This document shows, piece by piece, positions 49,600-58,464 of a stretch of DNA of 64,000 nt (position 1 is its first letter; every line of letters starts with the position of its first letter). Both the position numbers and the translations under genes were made by a program. The notes under the pieces are model-generated. The model was not told the origin of the DNA and made no database searches. It was given only the letters and a program-made list of their open reading frames with translations. This stretch comes from Streptomyces sp. RFCAC02. Lineage in GTDB: Bacteria > Actinomycetota > Actinomycetes > Streptomycetales > Streptomycetaceae. Location of the stretch: contig NZ_SAUH01000001.1 of assembly GCF_004193175.1 (NCBI RefSeq), positions 3,495,001 to 3,559,000 on the forward strand, in the 5' to 3' direction.

Positions 49600-50541
49600 A
49601 TGGCTGCACGCAAGGGCATCGGCCGGGTGGTCGTGCCGGCGGCACTGGCGGCGGGAGCCGCCGCGGTGGGGGTCGGGGTGTGGCCCGCGCTCGCGGACGA
49701 GGGCGGACCCGACCTGCCGGAGGTGACGGCGGAGGAACTGGTCGTCCGTGTCGCCGAGTCGGACACGGCCCGCCTGACGGGCACGGTGCGGATCGACGCC
49801 GGCGGTGTCCTGCCGGACGCCGGCGGCATGCTGGAGCGCGCCCTCGGCTCGCTCGACGGCCCCGCCGGGCGGCTCGCGGCGCTGGCGTCGGGGGAGAGCA
49901 CCCTGCAGGTCGCCGTCGACGGTCCGGAGCGGCAGCGCGTCGCCCTGGAGGACGGCGGGGACGAGCTGGTCGTCATCCACGACGGCCCCGATCTGTGGGT
50001 CCACGACACGGCCGGCGACCTCGTGCTGCACGGCGAGGTCCCCGAGGAGGCGGCGGAGGACCGTACGGAGGGCGGCGACCTGTTCCGTGAGCTGACACCG
50101 GCCGAGGCGGCGGAGCAACTCCTCGCCGACGCCCGGCAGCACGCCGACGTCACGGTGGACGGCACGGCCAGGGTGGCCGGCCGGGACGCCTACAACCTGC
50201 TGGTCGAGCCGCACGGGACCGAGGGCGGCCCCACGGCGGCACGGGTCGCGGTGGACGCGGAGACGGGTGTGCCGCTCGCCGTGACGGTGGAGGGATCCGA
50301 CGGGCAGTCGTTCGACGTGGCGTTCTCGCGGATCGAGTACAGCGCGCCGGCGGGCAGCGCCTTCGAGTTCACCCCGCCCGAGGACGCCCGGGTGATCGAG
50401 CTGGGCGACGACCCGGCGGCGCTCGACGGTCTCCTCACGGACGGCCTGGCGGACGCGGACGGGTTCCTCACCGAGAAGCTGTTCCCCGAGGGGCTGCCCT
50501 TCGTCCTGCCGGACGAACTGCCGGAGAGCGTCACCGGCTGA
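49600..50541 (+). CDS. Secreted LolA/RseB-fold protein (DUF2092-like)
   Basis: A 313-aa exported protein. The signal peptide ends WPALA/DEG without a lipobox Cys. The mature part starts PEVTAEELVVRVAESDTARLTGTVRI and has the half-barrel pattern of LolA/RseB proteins: STLQVAVDGPERQRVAL, DLWVHDTAGDLVLH, VAGRDAYNLLVEPHG and AVDAETGVPLAVTV. The role could be lipid binding or sensing for a regulator. ATG 49600 has GGAGGGG about 10 nt upstream. Confidence 0.82.
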   Translation: MAARKGIGRVVVPAALAAGAAAVGVGVWPALADEGGPDLPEVTAEELVVRVAESDTARLTGTVRIDAGGVLPDAGGMLERALGSLDGPAGRLAALASGESTLQVAVDGPERQRVALEDGGDELVVIHDGPDLWVHDTAGDLVLHGEVPEEAAEDRTEGGDLFRELTPAEAAEQLLADARQHADVTVDGTARVAGRDAYNLLVEPHGTEGGPTAARVAVDAETGVPLAVTVEGSDGQSFDVAFSRIEYSAPAGSAFEFTPPEDARVIELGDDPAALDGLLTDGLADADGFLTEKLFPEGLPFVLPDELPESVTG

Positions 50542-50674
50542 CCCGCCCCGCGCTCCTCCGCGCGCCCGGACGGACGCTGCGCCGTCCGGGTGCACCCGGG
50601 ACGTGCCGGTTCGCCCCGCGCACGCCCGGGTACCCGGGCCGGTGGCCCGGTGGCGCGCGCGGAGGAGTGTGGCG

Positions 50675-53149
50675 GTGGAGGACTCGACGGACCGGATCGC
50701 GGCGCCCTGGGGCGTGCGTACCCCCTACGGACCCGGCACCCCGTGGCCGGCCCGCACCGACACGCACCTGGCCGACGGCGTGGCCCCCGACGCGGTGGAG
50801 CGCTGGGTGCAGACCGCCTCGATCCTCCACTCGGACGGCGACGCGATGGACATCGCCGTGCGGGACGGCCGGATCGTCGGCGTCCGCGGCCGCGCCGCCG
50901 ACCGGGTGAACCGGGGCCGGCTCGGCCCGAAGGACCTCTACGGCTGGCAGGCGAACGGCTCGCGCGACCGCCTGGTGCGCCCCCTCGTGCGGGACGCCAC
51001 CGGCCGGCTCACCGAGTGCGACTGGGACACGGCGATGGACCGGATCGTCTCCCGCGCCCGGGGGCTGCTGGACGAGCGGGGTCCCGGGTCGATCGGCTTC
51101 TACACCTCGGGCCAGCTCTTCCTGGAGGAGTACTACACGCTCGCCGTCATGGCCAGGGCCGGCATCGGCACGAACCACCTCGACGGCAACACCCGCCTGT
51201 GCACGTCCACGGCCGCCGAGGCGCTGAAGGAGACGTTCGGCTGCGACGGCCAGCCCGGCAGCTACGAGGACGTGGACCACGCGGACGTCATCGCCCTGTT
51301 CGGGCACAACATGCCGGAGACGCAGCCCGTCCTGTGGATGCGGGTCCTGGACCGGCTCGCGGGGCCGCGGCCGCCCCGGCTGCTGTGCGTCGACCCGCGC
51401 CGCACCGTCGTCGCCCGCCACGCCGCCGTGCACCTCGCGCCCCGGCCCGGGACGAACGTGGCGCTGCTGAACGCGCTGCTCCACGAGATCATCCGCACCG
51501 ACCGCGTGGACCGCGCGTTCGTGGCGGCGCACACCGTGGGCTTCGACGAGCTGGCCCGCCGCGTCGAGCCGTGCACACCCGCCTGGGCGGCCGGGATCTG
51601 CGACGTCCCGGCGGCGGCGGTCGAGGAGGCCGCCGAGCTGCTCGGCGGCGCGGAACGGCTCCTGTCGACCGTCCTCCAGGGCGTGTACCAGTCGCACCAG
51701 GCGACCGCGGCCGCCGTCCAGGTCAACAACCTGCACCTGCTGCGCGGCATGCTGGGCCGCCCGGGCGCGGGGCTCCTCCAGATGAACGGGCAGCCCACCG
51801 CGCAGAACACCCGCGAGTGCGGTGCCAACGGCGACCTGCCCGGCTTCCGCAACTGGCAGAACGACGCCCACGTCGCCGACCTCGCCCGCGTGTGGAACGT
51901 GACGCCGGAGACCATCCCCCACTACGCGCCGCCCACGCACGCGCTCCAGATGTTCCGGTACGCCGAGCAGGGCTCCCTGCGCATGCTGTGGATCAGCGGC
52001 ACCAACCCGGCCGTGTCCCTGCCGGAACTGTCCCGCATCCGCGCCGTCCTCGGCCAGGAGAGGCTGTTCACGGTGGTGCAGGACCTGTTCCTCACGGAGA
52101 CCGCGCAGCTCGCCGACGTCGTGCTGCCGGCCGCCACCTGGGGCGAGAAGACCGGGACGTTCACCAACGCCGACCGCACCGTCCACCTGTCCGAGCAGGC
52201 CGTGCGGCCGCCCGGCGAGGCCCGCGCCGACCTCGACATCTTCCTCGACTTCGCGGCCCGCATGGACTTCCGCGACAAGGACGGCGGGCCGCTCGTCACG
52301 TGGCACGACCCGGAGTCGGCGTTCGAGGCGTGGAAGCGGTGCAGCGCGGGACGGCCGTGCGACTACACGGGCCTCTCCTACGGGCTGCTGCGCGGCGGCA
52401 GCGGCGTCCAGTGGCCCTGCACGCCGGACGACGCGCCGGGCGGCACCGCGCGCCTGTACACGGACGGCGTCCCGTGGGCGCACCCGGACGTCTGCGAGAG
52501 CTACGGCAAGGACCTCGTGACGGGCGCCGCCGTCGAGCCCGTCGAGTACCGCTCCCTGAACCCGGAGGGCAAGGCCGTCATCAAGGCCGCCGCGTACGTG
52601 CCGCCGCACGAGGACGTGACGCCCGACCACCCGCTGTGGCTCACCACGGGCCGCACCCTCTACCACTTCCACACCCGCACCAAGACCGGCCGCGCGCCGC
52701 AGCTCGCCGCGGCGGCGCCCGACGTGTGGGCCGAACTGTCGCCGGACGAGGCCCGCGCCCACGGCCTGGGGGAGGGCGACCTGGTGGACGTCGTCTCCCC
52801 GCGCGGCGCGGTCCGCGCGCGGCTGCGGGTGACGCCGATGCGCGACGGCGTGGTCTTCCTGCCGTTCCACTACGGCTACTGGGACGATCCGGGGCGCGCG
52901 CCGGACGCGGACGGCGGTCCTGGGCGTGCGGCGAACGAGACGACGGTCACCGACTGGGACCCGGTGTCCAAGCAGCCGCTGTTCAAGACGTCGGTGGCCC
53001 GCGTCCGCCTCGTGGAGCGCTCGGACGGTACGCCCGCCCCCGCGCCCACGACCGCGGGGTCAGAACCCGCCGCGCCCGAGGGCGTACCGCCGACCGTGGG
53101 CGGCCCGGACGCACGGGTCACGCACACGACCGGGGAGGAGGGCCGGTGA
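50675..53149 (+). CDS. Molybdopterin oxidoreductase (NapA/FdhF-like) lacking the N-terminal Fe-S cluster
   Basis: An 824-aa enzyme of the DMSO-reductase superfamily. Mo-bisMGD-binding features are IGFYTSGQLFLEEYY, DGNTRLCTSTAAEALKETFG (Cys176 is the likely Mo ligand, as in periplasmic nitrate reductases), QMNGQPTAQNTRECGANGDLPG, DVVLPAATWGEKTGTFTNADR and the C-terminal LTTGRTLYHFHT. The usual N-terminal C-x2-C-x3-C...C ligands are absent; the matching segment reads RGRLGPKDLYGW. GTG 50675 has GGAGGAG 7 nt upstream. No twin-Arg signal is seen, so it is cytosolic. Substrate and electron partner are unknown. Confidence 0.87.
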   Translation: MEDSTDRIAAPWGVRTPYGPGTPWPARTDTHLADGVAPDAVERWVQTASILHSDGDAMDIAVRDGRIVGVRGRAADRVNRGRLGPKDLYGWQANGSRDRLVRPLVRDATGRLTECDWDTAMDRIVSRARGLLDERGPGSIGFYTSGQLFLEEYYTLAVMARAGIGTNHLDGNTRLCTSTAAEALKETFGCDGQPGSYEDVDHADVIALFGHNMPETQPVLWMRVLDRLAGPRPPRLLCVDPRRTVVARHAAVHLAPRPGTNVALLNALLHEIIRTDRVDRAFVAAHTVGFDELARRVEPCTPAWAAGICDVPAAAVEEAAELLGGAERLLSTVLQGVYQSHQATAAAVQVNNLHLLRGMLGRPGAGLLQMNGQPTAQNTRECGANGDLPGFRNWQNDAHVADLARVWNVTPETIPHYAPPTHALQMFRYAEQGSLRMLWISGTNPAVSLPELSRIRAVLGQERLFTVVQDLFLTETAQLADVVLPAATWGEKTGTFTNADRTVHLSEQAVRPPGEARADLDIFLDFAARMDFRDKDGGPLVTWHDPESAFEAWKRCSAGRPCDYTGLSYGLLRGGSGVQWPCTPDDAPGGTARLYTDGVPWAHPDVCESYGKDLVTGAAVEPVEYRSLNPEGKAVIKAAAYVPPHEDVTPDHPLWLTTGRTLYHFHTRTKTGRAPQLAAAAPDVWAELSPDEARAHGLGEGDLVDVVSPRGAVRARLRVTPMRDGVVFLPFHYGYWDDPGRAPDADGGPGRAANETTVTDWDPVSKQPLFKTSVARVRLVERSDGTPAPAPTTAGSEPAAPEGVPPTVGGPDARVTHTTGEEGR

Positions 53150-53640
53150 ACGGGATCACGCTGACCCTGCGGGCGCTCCACCACGCGGAACGCTCTCTGG
53201 AGAAGGACCTCCTGGGCGCCGCCGAGCGGCACGCCACCGAACACGAGGTCCACCACGTGGCGAAGGACCTGGCGCGCTGGTCGCGCGAGCACGCCGCCCG
53301 GCTCGCCGACACGGGCGGCGCGTACGGGCTCGACCTGCAGGAGCACGGCGGGCGCGGCCCCGGGGCGCTGCTGTCGGCCGTGCGGGAGCGGGCGGCGGAG
53401 GCCCTGGGCCACCGGCCCGAGCCGGGCCTGCTGCTCCTGCACGACCTGCGCGAGCTGTACCTCGCGGCGTCCGGCGTCTCGCTGTACTGGGAGATGCTGG
53501 CCCAGGCCGCACAGGCGGCGAAGGACGCCCGCCTGCTGGAGATGGCGTCGTCCTGCCATCCGGAGACGCTGCGCCAGGTGCGGTGGGCCAACACCCACAT
53601 CAAGGTCCTGTCCCCGCAGATCCTCACCGGCCCGCTGTGA
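53146..53640 (+). CDS. Helical His/Glu-rich partner of the molybdopterin enzyme
   Basis: A 164-aa, almost all-helical protein whose GTG overlaps the stop of the oxidoreductase gene (GTGA). His and Glu are spaced as in four-helix metal proteins: LHHAERSLEKDL, ATEHEVHHVAKDLARWSREHA, LLLLHDLRELYLAA and WEMLAQAAQAAKD. It may be a ferritin- or hemerythrin-like metal protein or a chaperone for the oxidoreductase. No known family was matched with certainty. Coupled translation suggests a joint function. Confidence 0.7.
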   Translation: MNGITLTLRALHHAERSLEKDLLGAAERHATEHEVHHVAKDLARWSREHAARLADTGGAYGLDLQEHGGRGPGALLSAVRERAAEALGHRPEPGLLLLHDLRELYLAASGVSLYWEMLAQAAQAAKDARLLEMASSCHPETLRQVRWANTHIKVLSPQILTGPL

Positions 53641-53673
53641 CACGGGACCGGTGAGGAGGGCGGCGGGGCACCG

Positions 53674-55170
53674 TCACATGTGGACGGCGGGCGCGTCCCC
53701 GGCGGCCTGCTCGGGCACGCCGCGCCGGTAGAGGAAGAAGCAGACGACGGCGCCGACGGCGAAGAAGGCGGCCGACCACCAGTACGCGGTGGCGTAGCTC
53801 TCCAGGCCGGCCTGCGCCTGGACCAGCGGGTCCGTCGGGTCCTTGCCCTCGATGTAGCTCGTCGCGGCACCGGCGGCGAGGCTGCTGAGGACGGCGGTGC
53901 CGATGGAACCGCCGATCTGCTGCATGGTGTTGACGGTGGCGGAGGCGACGCCCGCGTCCTCGGTGGTCACGCCGGAGATGGCGAGGTTCATGGCCGCGGC
54001 CATCATCAGGCCGATGCCGAGCCCGGTGACGATCAGCGGCGGCAGGACGTTCGCCGCGTAGCTGCTGTCCAGTTCGAGGCTGGTCAGCCAGGCCATGCCG
54101 GCCGCCGCCACGAGCATGCCGAGCGGGACGATCGGCTTCGGACCGACCCGCGGCAGCAGCGCGGTCGCCGAGCTGGTCGCGGCCACCGTCAGGGCCGCGA
54201 TCATCGGCAGGAACGCGAGGCCCGTCTCCACCGGCGTGTAGTGGAGCGAGGACTGGAGGTAGAACGTCAGGAAGAGGAAGACGCCGAACATGCCCGCGCC
54301 GCTGATCAGGACGGCGATGAAGGACGCGGCCCGGTTGCGGTCCAGCAGGATGCGCAGCGGGAGCAGCGGCTGGTCGGCACGGGTCTGCCACCACGTGAAC
54401 ACGGCGAGCAGCACGACACCGGCGACCAGGAAGCCCCACGAGGCGGGGTGCCCCCAGTCGTGGGACTCGACGTTCGCGAAGCCGTAGACCACGCCGAAGA
54501 GGCCGGCCGACACGAGGACGGTCCCCGGGACGTCGAGGCGGATGGAGCGGTCGCGCTGCGTCCGGGCCAGCAGGGCGGAGCCGCCGATGAACGCCACGAC
54601 GGCGAAGACGAGGTTGACGTAGAGGGTCCAGCGCCAGTTCAGGTGCTCGGTGAGGAAGCCGCCGAGGAGCAGGCCGATGGCGCCGCCCGCGCCGGCGATC
54701 GCGCCGTAGACGCTGAACGCCCTGGCCCGCTCCCGCGTGTCGGTGAAGGTCGTGCTCAGCAGGGACAGGGCGGCCGGGGCGAGGAGCGCGCCGAAGACGC
54801 CCTGCAGGGCGCGGGCGCTGACCAGCACCTCGAAGTTCGGCGCGGCGCCGCCGATCGCCGAGGCGACGGCGAAGCCCACGGTGCCGACCAGGAAGGTGAT
54901 CTTCCGGCCGAACAGGTCGGCTATGCGGCCGCCGAGCAGCAGGAGGCTGCCGAAGGCGAGGGCGTACGCGGTGACGATCCACTGCCGGCCGCTCGTCGAG
55001 AAGTCGAGGTCCTGCATGGCGGACGGCAGGGCGATGTTCACGATGGTCGCGTCGAGGACGACCATGAGCTGGGCCACGCCGATGACGGCGAGGATCCACC
55101 AGCGGTGGGACGGGCGTTCCGCCGGGGCCTCGGGCGGCCCGGTCTCCTTGGTGAGGACGGTCTGGGTCAT
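53674..55170 (-). CDS. MFS drug exporter, DHA2 (EmrB/QacA) family
   Basis: A 498-aa, 14-helix drug:proton antiporter. Signatures are MVVLDATIVNIALPSAMQ (motif D1), GGRIADLFGRK (motif A) and AGAGGAIGLLLGGFLTEHLNWRW (motif C). The C-terminus is short and cytosolic. It lies 15 bp downstream of a TetR gene on the same strand, a standard repressor-pump operon. The substrate is unknown. Confidence 0.93.
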   Translation of the reverse strand: MTQTVLTKETGPPEAPAERPSHRWWILAVIGVAQLMVVLDATIVNIALPSAMQDLDFSTSGRQWIVTAYALAFGSLLLLGGRIADLFGRKITFLVGTVGFAVASAIGGAAPNFEVLVSARALQGVFGALLAPAALSLLSTTFTDTRERARAFSVYGAIAGAGGAIGLLLGGFLTEHLNWRWTLYVNLVFAVVAFIGGSALLARTQRDRSIRLDVPGTVLVSAGLFGVVYGFANVESHDWGHPASWGFLVAGVVLLAVFTWWQTRADQPLLPLRILLDRNRAASFIAVLISGAGMFGVFLFLTFYLQSSLHYTPVETGLAFLPMIAALTVAATSSATALLPRVGPKPIVPLGMLVAAAGMAWLTSLELDSSYAANVLPPLIVTGLGIGLMMAAAMNLAISGVTTEDAGVASATVNTMQQIGGSIGTAVLSSLAAGAATSYIEGKDPTDPLVQAQAGLESYATAYWWSAAFFAVGAVVCFFLYRRGVPEQAAGDAPAVHM

Positions 55171-55185
55171 GGTGTGTGTCTCCGG

Positions 55186-55743
55186 TCAGCTGTGCAGGAG
55201 GGCGGGCATGAGGGCTTCGTCGAGGAACCGGACGAGGTACTCGGCGTCGGCGTAGGACCCCTGGAACAGCGGGCGGCTCAGCATGGTCGAGAACACGAGC
55301 TGCGGCAGCCAGGCGGTGGCGGCCGGCCGGCCGGCCAGCTCGCCGCGGGCCACGGCCCGGGCGACCATCGTCTCCAAATCCGCCTGGACGTCCTCGATCA
55401 GCGTCTCGCGCAGGACGCGGCCGAGTTCGGGGTCGTCGAGGGTCGCGCGGGCGAGGCCGCTGATGAGCTTCGTCTCGCGGGTCGCCTTGCCCGACATGTG
55501 GAGCAGGAGTGTGTGGAAGTCGTCCCTGAGGCTGCCGGTGTCGGGCACGGCGATGCCCTCGGGGCGGCCGGCCCGCAGCGCGGTGGCGACGAGCTGCTGC
55601 TTGCTGTGCCACTGGCGGTAGAGCGTGGCCTTGCCGCAGTGCGCGGCGGCGGCCACGGCGTCCATGGTCAGTCCCTCGTACCCCACCTCGTGGAGCAGGT
55701 CGACGACGGCGGCGAGCACTTCGCTCTCGCGTTCGTCCGTCAT
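55186..55743 (-). CDS. TetR family repressor of the MFS pump
   Basis: A 185-aa TetR regulator. The HTH is LTMDAVAAAAHCGKATLYRQWHSKQQL. The C-terminal ligand domain includes KLISGLARATLDDPELGRVLRETLIEDVQADLETM. ATG 55743 is the only credible start, though relatives often have about 20 more residues (ADHPLRRPRMTDE is in frame upstream without a start codon). Two operator-like repeats lie 90-210 bp upstream, so autoregulation together with the pump gene is likely. Confidence 0.9.
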   Translation of the reverse strand: MTDERESEVLAAVVDLLHEVGYEGLTMDAVAAAAHCGKATLYRQWHSKQQLVATALRAGRPEGIAVPDTGSLRDDFHTLLLHMSGKATRETKLISGLARATLDDPELGRVLRETLIEDVQADLETMVARAVARGELAGRPAATAWLPQLVFSTMLSRPLFQGSYADAEYLVRFLDEALMPALLHS

Positions 55744-55834
55744 GCGGGGTCTGCGGAGGGGGTGGTCGGCGGGGACGATGACGGGCTCCTCGGGTGTCGG
55801 GGCGGACAGGATTCGAAGGGAACGGCTGGAACGG

Positions 55835-55859
55835 ATGGAACGGAACTGTCTCGTACCAT
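55835..55859 (-). promoter_or_regulatory. TetR operator-like site, copy 1 (imperfect)
   Basis: A 25-bp element starting ATGGAACGGAAC and ending CGTACCAT. It matches copy 2 (55929-55953) at 21 of 25 positions. It lies between the TetR start and copy 2. Confidence 0.6.
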
Positions 55860-55928
55860 CTGTGGGCGCGGGTACCCCTCGGACGGCCGGTGGAGACGGT
55901 GGCCGGGCGGTGGGCGGAGCGTCGGTGG

Positions 55929-55953
55929 ATGGAACGGAACGGTTTCGTTCCAT
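55929..55953 (-). promoter_or_regulatory. TetR operator-like site, copy 2 (perfect arms)
   Basis: A 25-bp element with perfect 8-bp arms ATGGAACG and CGTTCCAT around a 9-bp centre; an inner GAACG/CGTTC repeat overlaps it. It is upstream of the TetR/MFS operon and downstream of the neighbouring HxlR gene's stop. Confidence 0.7.
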
Positions 55954-55995
55954 GTCGAGCGTAACCGCCCCCGCGCGGTTCGCCAAACGGTGTGG

Positions 55996-56346
55996 TCAGG
56001 CCGTGGGCGGGGGGTACGCGGACAGGCCGACGACGTGCTCCCTGCCCCAGGCGCCGAGCGGCACCAGCGCCTCGCTCAGCGCCGCCCCGGCCGGCGTGAG
56101 CGCGTAGCGCGTCTCCCCGCCGCCCGTGGCGTCGCGGCGCACCACCCCGTCCTCCTCCAGCTCGCGCAGATGCGCCGCCAGGACGTCGTCCGCCACATCG
56201 GGCAGCGCCCGGCGCAGCCCGGCCGGATCGCGCGGGCACTCGTCCAGCGCCCACAGGACGAGCACCTTCCCGCGGGCGCCGACCACACCGAGCGCCGCGT
56301 CGAGCGCGCAGCCGTACGCCGCACCGGGACGTCGCGTCCTCACCAT
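55996..56346 (-). CDS. HxlR family transcriptional regulator
   Basis: A 116-aa winged-helix regulator: CALDAALGVVGARGKVLVLWALDE (HxlR start, here with CAL in place of the common CPV), FxxL-like LRRALPDVADDVLAAHLRELEEDGVVRRDA and RYALTPAGAAL. The conserved Cys often senses redox or electrophiles. ATG 56346 has GGGAGG about 8 nt upstream. It lies upstream of the TetR/MFS unit, same strand, 250 bp apart. Confidence 0.86.
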   Translation of the reverse strand: MVRTRRPGAAYGCALDAALGVVGARGKVLVLWALDECPRDPAGLRRALPDVADDVLAAHLRELEEDGVVRRDATGGGETRYALTPAGAALSEALVPLGAWGREHVVGLSAYPPPTA

Positions 56347-56431
56347 CTCCGGCACCTCCCGCACCCACCGTCCGGGACCGAGCCTAGGTCTGGCCACTGA
56401 CAATCCCCGGCGGCCCGCCGCGGGCGCCCGC

Positions 56432-56848
56432 TCAGCGTTCCCCGAACAGCTCCAGCAGCTCCGTCCGCCCGAACATCCGCGCCGTGTCCACGGCGGACGG
56501 CTGGCCCGCCGCCGGGTCGGCACCCGCGTCGAGGAGCACCCGCACCACGTCCGCCGCGCCCTTGAACACCGCGCCCGCGATCGGCGTCTGCCCCCGGTCG
56601 TTGCCCCGGCCTGCGTCGGCGCCGCGCGCGAGCAGCGCCCGGACCGTCTCCGCGTGGCCGTGGTAGGCGGCGAGCATCAGGAGCGTGTCGCCCTTGTCGT
56701 TGCTGAGGTTCGCGGGCACCCCCGCGTCCACGTAGGCCGCGACGGTGTCGGTGTCGCCGTCCCGGGCGAGATCGAAGATCTTCGTGGCGAGCTGCAGCAC
56801 TTCGGGGTCGTGCGCGGGTTCGTTGCTCTCCGGTACCGGGCCGGTCAT
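56432..56848 (-). CDS. Ankyrin-repeat protein
   Basis: A 138-aa protein with about three ankyrin repeats: NDKGDTLLMLAAYHGHAETVRALLARGAD, then NDRGQTPIAGAVFKGAADVVRVLLDAGAD and a partial third (SAVDTARMFGRTELLELF). It is probably a cytosolic protein-binding module. ATG 56848 has GAGGAGG about 7 nt upstream. The binding partner is unknown. Confidence 0.9.
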   Translation of the reverse strand: MTGPVPESNEPAHDPEVLQLATKIFDLARDGDTDTVAAYVDAGVPANLSNDKGDTLLMLAAYHGHAETVRALLARGADAGRGNDRGQTPIAGAVFKGAADVVRVLLDAGADPAAGQPSAVDTARMFGRTELLELFGER

Positions 56849-56950
56849 GGGGACGTCCTCCTCGGTCGAACGGCAGTCGGGAGCGGTACCGCGCTGCCAT
56901 ATGACCAGCCTACGTACTCCGCCACACCCGGGCGTCCCCATCCCGGGCGT

Positions 56951-58342
56951 TCAGGGCCGTGGGACGGCGACGCGCCAGCCCGGGTTGTACGTGCCGGGGA
57001 CGTCCGTCAGCTGCCAGTCGCGCGCACGGGACGGCGGGTCCTCCTCGCGCAGCACCACCGCGTCGGGCGCCGAGGGCGACGTGCCGGTGGTCGCGCAGCC
57101 CAGGGTGTGTGCCACGGGGATGGCCTGCGACCCGCCCAGGACGCAGGGCGGTTCCACACCCTCGTCCCGCAGGACGCCGGCCACGCGCTCCCAGTCGGCG
57201 CGCGCTTCCGCCTGGATGTCCGCGTGCGCGCGCAGCACGGTCAGTTGGAGCGCGAGCTGCCCCGTGGCGAGGAGTGCGAGAAGCGCCGCGGCGCCCGGTG
57301 CCGACAGCCGTGATGTGTAGCGTTCCAGCCCCAGTACGGCGGGCAGGGCCAGCAGCGCGTAGACCGGCAGCAGGAAGCGGGGCGCCGCGTAGTCGATGAG
57401 GAAGATGTAGGTGAACGCCATGAACCCGGCCGTGACGACCAGCAGGCCCACCTGCCGCCGCGCGGCGTAGAGGCCGAGCGCCACGAGCGGGGGCAGCAGG
57501 AGCCACCAGCCCAGCATCGGCCACGCGAGGGAATCGCCGTCGCACGGGCGGCACAGCAGCGGACCGTCCAGCGCGGTCGCGTGGGCGAACAGGGAGAACG
57601 TCAGCCCCGTGCCGCCCTGGATGTCGCTCGCCTCGGCGAGCCGTTCGGCCACGCCGCCGAACCGCCGCTCCGCCTCCACCACCCAGGGGCCGACGCCCGC
57701 GGCGAGTCCGGCGAGCACGGCGGCGACCGTCCTCGGCCGCCGCCACGACGCGAGCAGCAGCGGCGCCGCCAGCCACAGGGCGTCGCTGGCGCGCATCAGC
57801 CCGGCCACCGCCACGGCCGCCGCGAGCCAGAGGTGCAGCTCCCTGCGGACGCACCCCACGGCGGCCACGGCGGCCATCGCGACGTAGTGGTTGGGCATCG
57901 CGGAGGAGGCGTAGAAGAGGGTGAACCACAGGCTGCCGTACGCAGCAGCCGCCACCGGTACCGCGGGACCGCTCGCCACCTGCCCCACCCAGGGCCGGAA
58001 GCCCGCGTACAGCGCGAGCGACGCCAGGGCCGTCAGCCAGCAGCGCAGCACCACCACCGAGTCGGTGACGGCCGCGACCGGCGCGGCCAGCAGCGGTGTC
58101 CCGCGCGAGCGCGGCGCGCTGAACGGCGCGGCCGGACCGAAGGCGTCCCACCGGCTGACGTACACGATCTCGTCCCAGCCGAGCGCCAGCGTCGGCGGCA
58201 CGAGCAGCAGCGCGACGGCGCCGAACGCGACGCTCACCGCGGCGAGCGCGCCGCGCGCCCCCCACCGCGCCCGCAGCCGGTCCGGCCACCGGGCCGCCCG
58301 GGGCCGGCCGTCCCTGTCCGGCGAAACCTGTTCAATGTCCAC
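56951..58342 (-). CDS. Polytopic membrane protein, GT-C glycosyltransferase-like
   Basis: A 463-aa protein with about ten membrane segments. After the first helix comes ALGWDEIVYVSRW, where the Asp-Glu in the first outer loop matches the catalytic acidic motif of GT-C (GT39/GT87-type) mannosyl- or arabinosyltransferases. The C-terminal outer domain (residues about 370-463) is soluble. It may add sugars from polyprenyl-phosphate donors to wall or secreted molecules; the acceptor is unknown. Assignment is by topology and one motif. Confidence 0.68.
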   Translation of the reverse strand: MDIEQVSPDRDGRPRAARWPDRLRARWGARGALAAVSVAFGAVALLLVPPTLALGWDEIVYVSRWDAFGPAAPFSAPRSRGTPLLAAPVAAVTDSVVVLRCWLTALASLALYAGFRPWVGQVASGPAVPVAAAAYGSLWFTLFYASSAMPNHYVAMAAVAAVGCVRRELHLWLAAAVAVAGLMRASDALWLAAPLLLASWRRPRTVAAVLAGLAAGVGPWVVEAERRFGGVAERLAEASDIQGGTGLTFSLFAHATALDGPLLCRPCDGDSLAWPMLGWWLLLPPLVALGLYAARRQVGLLVVTAGFMAFTYIFLIDYAAPRFLLPVYALLALPAVLGLERYTSRLSAPGAAALLALLATGQLALQLTVLRAHADIQAEARADWERVAGVLRDEGVEPPCVLGGSQAIPVAHTLGCATTGTSPSAPDAVVLREEDPPSRARDWQLTDVPGTYNPGWRVAVPRP

Positions 58343-58393
58343 AAACCCCGCATATCACGCGGATGCGCCGGACCGAAGGACCCGCGCCCCGCT

Positions 58394-58464
58394 CGCCGGA
58401 CAGGCCCTGGGGTCTGTCCGGCGGGTCCTGTCGCGGGACGGCCGGGATCCGCCGGACAGGCCCT
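58394..58464 (+). repeat. Inverted and direct repeat cluster between two genes
   Basis: CGCCGGACAG (58394-58403) and CTGTCCGGCG (58414-58423) form a perfect 10-bp inverted repeat. The 15-mer CGCCGGACAGGCCCT occurs again at 58450-58464, touching the end of the next gene. It could be a terminator for the phosphotransferase transcript or an operator for the gene at 56951-58342. Confidence 0.65.
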
